This document shows positions 1 through 6,879 of a stretch of DNA of 64,000 bases, piece by piece. The translations under genes were made by a program, and so were the position numbers. The stretch's first letter is position 1. Each line of letters opens with the position of its first letter. This stretch comes from Symmachiella dynata (GTDB lineage Bacteria; Planctomycetota; Planctomycetia; Planctomycetales; Planctomycetaceae), in assembly GCF_007747995.1 (NCBI RefSeq), contig NZ_CP036276.1, forward strand, positions 6,934,001-6,998,000, in the 5' to 3' direction. The notes under the pieces were generated by a model that saw only the letters and a list, made by a program, of their open reading frames with translations, was not told the origin of the DNA and made no database searches.

Positions 1-804
1 GGTACTGCTCGGTTGCAAGTCCGAACGGGTGCTCGGATCGCGGCGTTGAGCTTCACGTCTGCCCGGTTGCGGTGCTGGAGCACGCGCGGTGGTCGGGCTG
101 TACGGGGCTGCATACGTCGCGACTGTTGATCCCAGCGGAACCGAACGATACACGGTGACCGGCCGACGGGTGACAACCTCTTGGCTGGTCATCCGCACGG
201 TGTTGACGGCCACTTTTTGTGTGGTCGTTCGGGGAACCATCCGCGTCACGCGGTAGTTCACCTTACGCGTGCCATGTACGGCGACGCGGCGCGTCACAGG
301 GACATTGACCGTCTGTACATTCGGCACATAGGCGTGTTGCACAGAGTAGTTCGGTGTGAAGGCCGAACGGACGCCGTACCCAACGCGATTGAGAAATCCG
401 AACAGATCCGGCCGACTGTCGTATTGGCAAGGAGTCATTTTAGGACGCGGCTGATATTGGGTCGTCCAATATCCGCAATCGCGTGTCACTTGACGGCATT
501 CGGTGACGTCCTGATACGCCACGGTGGGAACTTCGGTTTCGCGATCTTCCACCACCGGTTCATAGGTGGTGACTTGTTGATCCACGTAACTGGTTTCGAC
601 AACGGGTTTCTGCACGATTTGGCGATACTCGCGCATTTCGGTGACCGGGACCGTTGTATAACAAGGCTGCGGCTGAACGCATTGAACGACCGGGGGCGGC
701 GCGCACGACGCACAAGACGGCTGCCATTGGGCAGAAGCCGAACTCCCGACGGATACAACCGCCGCTGCACCAACGAGCAGAATGCGGGGGAACATGCGGG
801 TCAT
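1..804 (-). CDS. Secreted repetitive Tyr/Val/Thr-rich protein (partial)
   Basis: The reading frame is open from an ATG at 804 to the window edge (268 codons, no stop), so the C-terminus is missing. AGGAAGG lies a few bases before the ATG. Residues 1-25 form a signal peptide with an A-S-A cleavage site before Q26. A CxxC pair (C31, C34) follows, then a long stretch of degenerate repeats rich in V-T-R, Y, V, P and Q. Such repeats are common in exported planctomycete proteins of unknown role, and I infer a periplasmic or surface structural protein. The overlapping ORFs at 181-843 (+) and 486-773 and 560-868 (-) lack this signal peptide and repeat pattern and are shadows. No enzymatic motif is visible. 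Confidence 0.72.
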   Translation of the reverse strand, partial: MTRMFPRILLVGAAAVVSVGSSASAQWQPSCASCAPPPVVQCVQPQPCYTTVPVTEMREYRQIVQKPVVETSYVDQQVTTYEPVVEDRETEVPTVAYQDVTECRQVTRDCGYWTTQYQPRPKMTPCQYDSRPDLFGFLNRVGYGVRSAFTPNYSVQHAYVPNVQTVNVPVTRRVAVHGTRKVNYRVTRMVPRTTTQKVAVNTVRMTSQEVVTRRPVTVYRSVPLGSTVATYAAPYSPTTARAPAPQPGRREAQRRDPSTRSDLQPSST

Positions 805-1178
805 AGGTTCCTTCCTGAGAGACTAAAAACGATAGAGTGTTGAGAGGTAGCGTGAGAGGACGAGCCAACTATGGTTTTTTGTAGGAATTCGCGACGGGGA
901 AACTCTGCACCGGTGCTGAATTCGCCTGAGTTTTGGCTCGGGGGGCGGAAAATTATCGCAATGCAATTTTTCGGTCAAGTCCGCCTGCCCCGATGTCGAG
1001 GTAGCAACGGATTAAAAGATAGACATTCCCCGCCATCTCAATCCACACGACCAATGGCAACTGATGGCAAGCTAATCAGATAGGTCTTTCCGCACGGCAA
1101 AGCAGAGAGAATTCCAAAAAAATCTCTCAATACTGCAGTGCTGTTTGGAGATATGGACGCAGAGTGTTTGGTGTGGTC

Positions 1179-1217
1179 AACCGCCCGGGTGGCTTGTTTA
1201 CCCCCGGGCGGTTTTTT
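1179..1217 (+). terminator. Strong intrinsic terminator
   Basis: An 11-bp perfect stem (AACCGCCCGGG at 1179-1189, CCCGGGCGGTT at 1203-1213) encloses a 13-nt loop and runs into six T residues (1212-1217). The T run is only on the plus strand, so it ends rightward transcription. There is no annotated plus-strand gene upstream. Confidence 0.75.
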
Positions 1218-1241
1218 CTGCGCGGGCGGTTTGAAGATAGA

Positions 1242-1273
1242 CAATGGGTGGCACGGATGCATCGCAATCCGTG
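1242..1273. repeat. Short hairpin repeat, copy 1
   Basis: CACGGAT (1252-1258) pairs with ATCCGTG (1267-1273). The block ACAATGGGTGGCACGGAT plus GCATCGCAAT reappears almost unchanged at 2630-2660. Confidence 0.55.
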
Positions 1274-1478
1274 CGCCGCAGGCACATGAAGGTGCCCGAC
1301 CCATTACCAACAGAACGGTTCCACGAGCGCGATGTCAATCGGCGGCATGTGATACCGTTACCCTCAGGCTCGTCGCTTCGTTAAGCTTTCAAACGACAGT
1401 CTGGTCTACTCGCTTTACTGGTGTTACCCCGCGTTGCACTGGCGAAGCCAGTGGCACCCGCGCAATTGCGAGCGGTGA

Positions 1479-2027
1479 TTAGTGAGCTCCAAAGAACAAC
1501 TCATCTTTACGATCAACGGTTTCCTTAAGCGCGTCGATGAACTCTTCGTGGAACCCGTCTAAGTCCTCAAATGCTTCAGGATCAAGCGCGTTAAGTTCAT
1601 CAAAAAGACTATTCACTTCCGACGCAGTCAACCACCCAAACATGCAACCATCGTGATCAACGTTCGTACCGACCAACGGTCTTCCTGCTTCTAGGAAACC
1701 CAAGAGTTGTCGACTAGACTCTGAAACCAATGGATCAGCAATCTCTCGGTATTCTTCCCAGATGTCGTAATGTTGCCAATCATCGAGTGGCAATCGATAC
1801 GGAGCTAAGTCGAGATGTTTTGCCAATGGTTCGATCACATAGTTCCAGCACCCTGGCTCCATCGCTGGGGCTGAACCCATGATCATTTCCTCGGCATAAT
1901 CGCTAGCATGACTATCCTCCGGCAATCCCTGAAGAAATGCGTTCAGAAGGTCGGCGTCTTTCGACCCGACGGACTTCTTGACGGTTTCGAGCGATCGAAT
2001 AGAAATCATGTAAGTTCGCGCGGACAT
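1479..2027 (-). CDS. Acidic protein of unknown function
   Basis: 182 residues from ATG 2027. A longer ORF starts at 2102, but its extra N-terminus is Cys/Gly-rich and has no ribosome site, whereas GGGAGA lies upstream of 2027. The protein is soluble, acidic and rich in Trp, Asp and Glu, with no signal peptide or membrane segment. Recognisable stretches are LPLDDWQHYDIW in the middle and FGWLTASEVNSLF towards the C-terminus. I do not recognise the family with certainty. Size, composition and isolated position resemble small accessory or immunity-like proteins, but no toxin gene is adjacent, so this is only a suggestion. Confidence 0.6.
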   Translation of the reverse strand: MSARTYMISIRSLETVKKSVGSKDADLLNAFLQGLPEDSHASDYAEEMIMGSAPAMEPGCWNYVIEPLAKHLDLAPYRLPLDDWQHYDIWEEYREIADPLVSESSRQLLGFLEAGRPLVGTNVDHDGCMFGWLTASEVNSLFDELNALDPEAFEDLDGFHEEFIDALKETVDRKDELFFGAH

Positions 2028-2131
2028 CTGCTTTATTCTCCCAGACGATAGGTTGAGCGACGCCCCTCGAGGTTCCTGGCAACCGCAGGGGCCACAAGAC
2101 ATTACGAATTCACAGTATGGAATTATTATAA

Positions 2132-2155
2132 GGCGGGTTCACATTTGAACCCGCC
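2132..2155 (-). terminator. Perfect palindrome, possible terminator
   Basis: GGCGGGTTCA and TGAACCCGCC form a 10-bp perfect stem with a CATT loop. It lies about 100 bp past the stop of the minus-strand monooxygenase-like gene. The following tract on that strand (TTATAATAATT) is only weakly T-rich, so it may instead be a palindromic repeat. Confidence 0.4.
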
Positions 2156-2252
2156 ACCAACTCTCCTCGCTTCGTCATTCATCGAACAACACCTCGTAGG
2201 GCGTGCAGTGCATAGGCCAGGCAGCTACCTGACGCGATTTTCCAAACCCCTC

Positions 2253-2537
2253 CTAATGCTTGTAAATCTTGTGCTGCGGACGGCCGCTGAGGATTTGTTC
2301 CTTGCCCCAGTTGGTCACTGCCCGAAATGCGTCGCTGTGGATGAAATCAGTAAACGCCTTCTCGTCCGACCATTCGCTTGTGATCAAATACGAAGCATCG
2401 TCGCTGACATCTTTCCACAACGTCGAACTGTCGTGCCCCTCAGCTGCCTTGAGCGCGTCGATCACGCCGGCAAACTTGTCTTCAAACTCCTGCTGCTTCC
2501 CCTCAATGACGTGATAATTCATGCCGACCGTAATCAT
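2253..2537 (-). CDS. Antibiotic biosynthesis monooxygenase (ABM) domain protein
   Basis: 94 residues, the usual length of a single ferredoxin-like ABM domain. It opens with the typical beta strand (MITVGMNYHVIEGKQ) followed by the helix containing EFEDKF, and has the S-E-W segment (SEWSDEKAF) and the F...H helix common to the family. ABM proteins are small dimers. Some are cofactor-free monooxygenases or haem-degrading enzymes, but most have no known substrate. No haem-binding residues can be assigned, so the reaction is unknown. It is monocistronic, and its upstream neighbour is the sulfatase on the same strand 120 bp away. Confidence 0.8.
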   Translation of the reverse strand: MITVGMNYHVIEGKQQEFEDKFAGVIDALKAAEGHDSSTLWKDVSDDASYLITSEWSDEKAFTDFIHSDAFRAVTNWGKEQILSGRPQHKIYKH

Positions 2538-2629
2538 AATTCATTCGCTTTCGGTGAGTATTTGTGAAACTACGTATGTCGCCGGCCCATGATATCGCAT
2601 TTCCGCACAAACACAACCGGGTAGCCCCA

Positions 2630-2660
2630 ACAATGGGGGGCACGGATTGCATCGCAATCT
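2630..2660. repeat. Short hairpin repeat, copy 2
   Basis: Near-copy of 1242-1273 (CAATGGGGGGCACGGATTGCA...). It directly abuts the stop codon of the sulfatase gene. Confidence 0.5.
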
Positions 2661-4086
2661 ACTTCCCCTCCAACTCCGCCGCGGCCGCCTCGTACGCTTT
2701 ATGACCGGTCGAACCTTTGCCCAGAATCGGTTGTTCCTCCTTGGGCAGCCTTTTGCGGTGGGCGTCCAGGACGCTCTTCATCTGCGGATCGCCGGCCAGA
2801 TTGGTCCATTCATGGGGATCGTGGTCGTGATCATACAGTTCCTCCGAACCGTCGACATAATGAATGTACCGCCAGCGCGTCGAACGGACCGCATGGTTGC
2901 CGCGGCCGAAGGTCGTGATCGCCGGGCGGTCCCAGGCGCGCGACGGATCTTCCAGCAGCGGCGCGAGTGATTGCCCTTCATGCTGTGGATTCGCTTTTTG
3001 GCCGGACAACTGCAGTAGCGTCGGATAAATATCAATCAAACCGACCGGACGCTCGCAGACCGCCGGTTGGATTTCCGGTCCGGCGATGATCAACGGCACC
3101 CGCGTACCATCTTCCCACAACGAACGCTTCGCCCAGCGCTCTTTTTCACCCAGGTGAAAGCCATGGTCGGAGAATAAACAGACGATCGTGTTTTCCTTGT
3201 CCGCCCGCTGGTCCAATGCATCCAGGACCTTCCCCACACAAAAGTCGGCAAAACTGACCGAGGCCAAATACGACTGCACTGCATGCGACCATTGTCCACT
3301 CTCCTGAACCCATTGATGCTCCGGCGCAACATGTTTGAGCGTCACCAGATTCCGTGCATAGGGGGACAGATCATGGATGTCCCCTTCACTGATCACCGGT
3401 AGTAGGACCTTCTCGCGGGGATGCAGATCAAACCAGAGTTGCGGGACATACATCGGGACGTGCGGACGGAAAAATCCAACCGCTAGGAAGTACGGTTTGT
3501 CCCCTTCGGTTTTCAGCTTCTCTGCAGCCCAGGTCGCGATTTTATAATCTGGCATCTCTTCGGTCCGCTCGGGATATGCACCCCAGTCCCACAACGGATG
3601 TCCGTGTGGTTGGCTGATTTTTTCCTTGGGCCGCGGACCGAAACTACCAAAGCTTCCGCCGTACTCCCCCACGCGGTTAAAGATCTGCTGATTCGCCTGA
3701 CTGTGAAACAACTTGCCGGCTCCCATGACCTGGTAGCCGTCATCGGCAAAGGCTTCGGGAATCGTCTTCTCGTTTTTCGTCACCTCCGATTGCGGCAGGC
3801 CGGGATTGAGAAAATACAACCCGGTCGACGAGGGCAACCGCGAAACCATCAGACTGGCTCGCGACGGCTGACAGACCGGGGCTTGGCAATGTGCATTGGC
3901 AAACAACACCCCCCGCGCCGCCAACCGATCAATATTCGGCGTCAACGCCTGCGGATGCCCCGCCAAACAACCGACCCAGTCATTCAGGTCATCGACGCTA
4001 ATCAAAATCACATTCGGCTTCGCCGCAAACGCAGTCTTGCCTGGAATACAAATCAGCAGCAACAACAAAGCCATAAAAATACGCAT
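2659..4086 (-). CDS. Secreted sulfatase, iduronate-2-sulfatase-like
   Basis: 475 residues. A signal peptide covers about residues 1-21 and the mature protein begins AKPN. The N-terminal metal site is seen as VDDLND (D32, D33). The modification motif C72-Q-P-S-R76 marks a type I sulfatase whose cysteine becomes formylglycine, so an FGE-type maturase elsewhere in the genome is required. Further family marks are GVLFANAHC, the SDHGFHLGEKERWAKRSLW segment with metal and substrate ligands, and a C-terminal HKAY tail. It resembles the iduronate-2-sulfatase/choline-sulfatase branch, suggesting exo-hydrolysis of sulfate esters on polysaccharides in the periplasm or outside. The natural substrate cannot be read from sequence. 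It is followed by exported PQQ-like and ThuA-like genes in the same orientation, but with repeat-filled gaps that argue against one operon. Confidence 0.93.
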   Translation of the reverse strand: MRIFMALLLLLICIPGKTAFAAKPNVILISVDDLNDWVGCLAGHPQALTPNIDRLAARGVLFANAHCQAPVCQPSRASLMVSRLPSSTGLYFLNPGLPQSEVTKNEKTIPEAFADDGYQVMGAGKLFHSQANQQIFNRVGEYGGSFGSFGPRPKEKISQPHGHPLWDWGAYPERTEEMPDYKIATWAAEKLKTEGDKPYFLAVGFFRPHVPMYVPQLWFDLHPREKVLLPVISEGDIHDLSPYARNLVTLKHVAPEHQWVQESGQWSHAVQSYLASVSFADFCVGKVLDALDQRADKENTIVCLFSDHGFHLGEKERWAKRSLWEDGTRVPLIIAGPEIQPAVCERPVGLIDIYPTLLQLSGQKANPQHEGQSLAPLLEDPSRAWDRPAITTFGRGNHAVRSTRWRYIHYVDGSEELYDHDHDPHEWTNLAGDPQMKSVLDAHRKRLPKEEQPILGKGSTGHKAYEAAAAELEGK

Positions 4087-4164
4087 GAGGTGTCCTTAAG
4101 TATCAACAATAATCGTGCGCCAAACATGCCAGCGAGGCTCGGCAGGAGCCTCGCCTTCAGATTC

Positions 4165-4321
4165 TAGCCACAGAGATCACAGAGGACACAGAGTAAAAAA
4201 GGCTTTAGACCTTAGGCTTTAGACTGTAGGTTTGGCCGTCGGAAATCAGTTGTTTTCCTACAGTCTAAAGTCTACAGCCTACAGTCTCCTTCTCTGTGTC
4301 CTCTGTGTTAATCCGTGGCTA
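4165..4321. repeat. Nested inverted-repeat element (TAGCCACAGA family)
   Basis: The outer arms are TAGCCACAGAG...GACACAGAG (4165-4193) and CTCTGTGTCC...CGTGGCTA (4292-4321). Inside is a second inverted pair of the type CTTTAGACTGTAGG / CCTACAGTCTAAAG. The element fills the gap between sulfatase and PQQ-like genes. A sister with the same nested design lies at 18463-18590. Confidence 0.75.
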
Positions 4322-4331
4322 AAAACTTCTG

Positions 4332-5276
4332 TCACTTGGCTTCAATCTCGGCAAGTTTCTTGCGAACCAGAGCGGATTGCTCGTCGTTTAAAATCTGCCA
4401 ACACGCGAGGCCGTTGCCGACGAGGTCGTATTCATCGAATTCCCAGACGATGTTTTTGTTGCGATCGATTTCAAAGATCTGCGGATTGTCCGGCCCCGCA
4501 TGGCAATTGCCGACGACAAAGTTGCCGTTGTCCAATTCCTCTAGGCAAGTCGTCCATTTCAGTTCCACGTCGGTGCCGGGCACCTTGTTCTTGATTTCCC
4601 AAACAACCCGTTTGTCGGGGGTGATCTCCAATACGCTATTGCCGCCACCCGACGCGATCAACGTGTTGCCGTTACGCAAGCGAATGGCTCCGTAAACGCG
4701 GGTCTTGACCGGGTACTCCCAAACGATTTCCCCGTCGCGATTGTATTCCGTCACCACGCCGGGGTCTTCGGAACAGACGAGGTATGTCCCTTGAGGCGTC
4801 ATCCGCACCAACCGCGTCGACTGCGTGCCACCCGGTTTCAATGGGATCTGATGCACAATCTTCCCCGCACCGTCGACTTCAATCATCCGCCCCACGCCAC
4901 TCTCGGTAATCAAAGTGTTTCCGTTGGGCAGGCGAGCAAAAGCGTGCACGTCGACCCGTTTGCCGGCATTACCGTTCATCGTGGCGGAGTCATACGTCCA
5001 GACGACCTTTTTATCCAAGGTCATCTCGGTGAGTTGGGTCCAACTATCGTGGAACAGAATGTTCCCATTGGCCAACAACTGCACATCATGATGCCCCGCA
5101 TGCCCCTTGCTCGGCCCAGCAGTCTTGTGCGACCAAATCACTTCGCCATCCGCATCACAAATGGCAAGCACATTTTTACCATACGAAGCCCCCACCAAAA
5201 CCAACCGCTCCGCTTGAACGTTTGCGGTGGTGAGGAGACAGGCGAGACAAAAGACGGTTGTGAGACAGTGCTTCAT
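4332..5276 (-). CDS. Exported PQQ-like beta-propeller protein
   Basis: 314 residues from ATG 5276. The longer ORF from 5342 adds residues encoded by a palindromic repeat. A signal peptide covers residues 1-22 (ends NVQA before ERL). The rest is built from blades with the recurrent motif NGN-T/I-L-I (NGNILF, NGNTLITES, NGNTLIASGGG, NGNFVVGN) and matching VxW or VWE strands, typical of PQQ-like or arylsulfotransferase-like propellers. No quinone ligand can be assigned, so I infer a binding or structural role rather than a dehydrogenase. AAGGAAC sits before the start. Confidence 0.8.
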   Translation of the reverse strand: MKHCLTTVFCLACLLTTANVQAERLVLVGASYGKNVLAICDADGEVIWSHKTAGPSKGHAGHHDVQLLANGNILFHDSWTQLTEMTLDKKVVWTYDSATMNGNAGKRVDVHAFARLPNGNTLITESGVGRMIEVDGAGKIVHQIPLKPGGTQSTRLVRMTPQGTYLVCSEDPGVVTEYNRDGEIVWEYPVKTRVYGAIRLRNGNTLIASGGGNSVLEITPDKRVVWEIKNKVPGTDVELKWTTCLEELDNGNFVVGNCHAGPDNPQIFEIDRNKNIVWEFDEYDLVGNGLACWQILNDEQSALVRKKLAEIEAK

Positions 5277-5314
5277 GTGGTGGTAAGTTCCTTGGTTTGG
5301 CTGAAGAGAAAACC

Positions 5315-5382
5315 GTAGGGCAGGCTCCCGCCTGCCATTCAAACCGTCTCTTCGCGTGACGGCAGGCGGGAGCCTGCCCTAC
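5315..5382. repeat. Palindromic repeat GTAGGGCAGGCTCC, copy 1
   Basis: The 22-bp arms at 5315-5336 and 5361-5382 are perfect inverted copies around a 24-nt loop. The TAG stop of the small membrane gene (5379-5381) lies inside the right arm. The paired copy at 5722-5789 flanks the other side of that gene. Confidence 0.85.
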
Positions 5383-5678
5383 ATTGATTCTACGGGTTGT
5401 TCAGTGCCTTGCAGTTGTTTGATAACCGATTTCAAGTCCTCGATTTCTGACTGTTGGGATTGAAACATTCCATACACCATGGTCAAGACACTGCCCAAAG
5501 GGCCGGCAATTGTCATAGCGACGAAAAAAATGAACATCGAGTTAGTCATGCCGCCGCCGTCATCGGAACGCCCAAAGAAGAAACCCCACACAGGGCACAT
5601 CACCAGCAGGGCAATGAACCAATACGACATTATGCGGATGGACTTCAGCGCGTGATTGACATCGAACTTTGTATTCAT
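5379..5678 (-). CDS. Small membrane protein, two TM segments
   Basis: 99 residues from ATG 5678, preceded by AGAGG at good distance. A GTG at 5687 would overlap this ribosome site and is less likely. Two hydrophobic helices (about residues 17-36 and 47-69) are separated by a Gly/Asp loop (GRSDDGGGM). The C-terminal tail is polar and probably coiled-coil (QSQQSEIEDLKSVIKQL). No known family is recognised. The gene sits exactly between two copies of the same palindromic repeat and takes its stop codon from one of them. Confidence 0.7.
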   Translation of the reverse strand: MNTKFDVNHALKSIRIMSYWFIALLVMCPVWGFFFGRSDDGGGMTNSMFIFFVAMTIAGPLGSVLTMVYGMFQSQQSEIEDLKSVIKQLQGTEQPVESM

Positions 5679-5721
5679 AGAAGTCACCTCTTTCTTTTTG
5701 TTACGATTGCATGAACAAGAC

Positions 5722-5789
5722 GCAGGGCAGGCTCCTGCCTGCCGTTGAAACTGTGTCCTCGCGCGAGGGCAGGCGGGAGCCTGCCCTAC
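5722..5789. repeat. Palindromic repeat GTAGGGCAGGCTCC, copy 2
   Basis: Arms at 5722-5743 and 5768-5789 are inverted copies differing by two bases. The sequence matches the element at 5315-5382. Fragments of the same arm occur at 14846-14872 and 44282-44303. Confidence 0.8.
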
Positions 5790-5792
5790 GGG

Positions 5793-6635
5793 CTATTTAC
5801 GAGGTTTCAACTCCAACACTGATGCCTCTACCGCCACATCGGTGCCCTTCTCTGGGATGGGATATTTCAGTGTCCAGAGAATGCCCTGTTTGACTAAGCG
5901 ACGGTAGGTTTCTTGTTTCCAATTGTCATGGAAATGCAATCCGCTAAAGCCAAACGAACGGCCGCCGTTGGGGCGTTGCCAGGCCCAGGAAACGGTTTCG
6001 TCTTGGTCGTCGATGCGAGCTTTGATCAATGGCGTAATTTTAGTCGGCGGTTTGGGGAACTTCAGTTGGTAGTAAAATTCCTCGTCCAGTTCGAGCGTCT
6101 CTAAGCCGCGCGTGATGGGATGTTCACCATCAGCGACGGACATCGTTGTCGTCAGGAATTTGTATTTGCGGTCCGGTCCGCCATGGCAGCCACCGAAGAG
6201 TTTCACGAACGACGCAGTGTCGGCCGCCTCGCGGGTTCCCATTCCCCAATGCAGCACCGAAAAACCGCCGCCCCGTTGGGCGAGCCGCTCAAACGCAGCT
6301 AACCGCTCCGGGTTCTGGCTAAGCCACTTCGCCCCTTGCGAGACAAACAGCACCACTCCATCGGCGCCGTCGAGCAACTCCGGCCCCTCGGCCCACGGTT
6401 CGTCTGCCTTGGTGATGATCGTTTGCAGACCATCGACCCCCTGCAGCAAATGCGCGACGACCTGCATGCCGGCCATGTATTCGTGCGTTGTCGGTTTGTG
6501 ATTGTCTGGCCCTTGGCCGATGAGCAACAACCGTTTTGGCTTGGCTGTTTCCTCGGCAACGGCGGAATGGGGCAGCGCCGCACAGAAAACGGCGGCGATC
6601 AACAAACAGTATAGGAACGGCAATCGAGTCAGCAT
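5793..6635 (-). CDS. Exported ThuA-like domain protein
   Basis: 280 residues. A signal peptide covers about residues 1-27 (ends SAVA). The mature part follows the ThuA/class I glutamine amidotransferase-like fold: LLLIGQGPDNHKPTTHEY at the start, the GADGVVLF strand, FSVLHWGMG where the amidotransferase nucleophile elbow would be (no Cys), FGGCHGGP, and HPITRGLE with the later SGLHFHDNW. The ThuA family is linked to trehalose and other sugar use and in planctomycetes is often exported. The reaction is unknown, and lack of the catalytic Cys excludes amidotransferase activity. It may be co-expressed with neighbouring exported genes, but a palindromic repeat lies 3 bp past its end. Confidence 0.82.
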   Translation of the reverse strand: MLTRLPFLYCLLIAAVFCAALPHSAVAEETAKPKRLLLIGQGPDNHKPTTHEYMAGMQVVAHLLQGVDGLQTIITKADEPWAEGPELLDGADGVVLFVSQGAKWLSQNPERLAAFERLAQRGGGFSVLHWGMGTREAADTASFVKLFGGCHGGPDRKYKFLTTTMSVADGEHPITRGLETLELDEEFYYQLKFPKPPTKITPLIKARIDDQDETVSWAWQRPNGGRSFGFSGLHFHDNWKQETYRRLVKQGILWTLKYPIPEKGTDVAVEASVLELKPRK

Positions 6636-6879
6636 CGAATCGCGGACCTCCGGCGGTTCAGGGGAGAATGGGACGAACGTACACCCATCGTAACCTCCTT
6701 CGGCAAAATTCTCCGCTGTTTTGAGAGAACTGACGGGTGGATTTCACGGAATTTGAGGTTTTTTAATTTTTTAGGGATTTTCTTGTACGAAATGCGAGCC
6801 GTTTCGCCACTAACAGGGGTAGGGGGATGTTTCCCCCCAACGCGACGTTGATTGAAATTTGATGTGAAGGAGTAGGACC

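Larger units (their letters stand above)
805..1478. other. Intergenic region with orphan terminator
   Basis: No convincing gene lies here. The short ORFs have no ribosome site and no recognisable protein signature. The stretch contains a strong rho-independent terminator facing right (1179-1217), a small hairpin repeat (1242-1273), and near 1445 a short CACTGGC/GCCAGTG hairpin resembling the repeats at 14638 and 44324. The terminator has no protein gene upstream on its strand, so a small RNA from about 900-1178 is possible. Confidence 0.5.
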
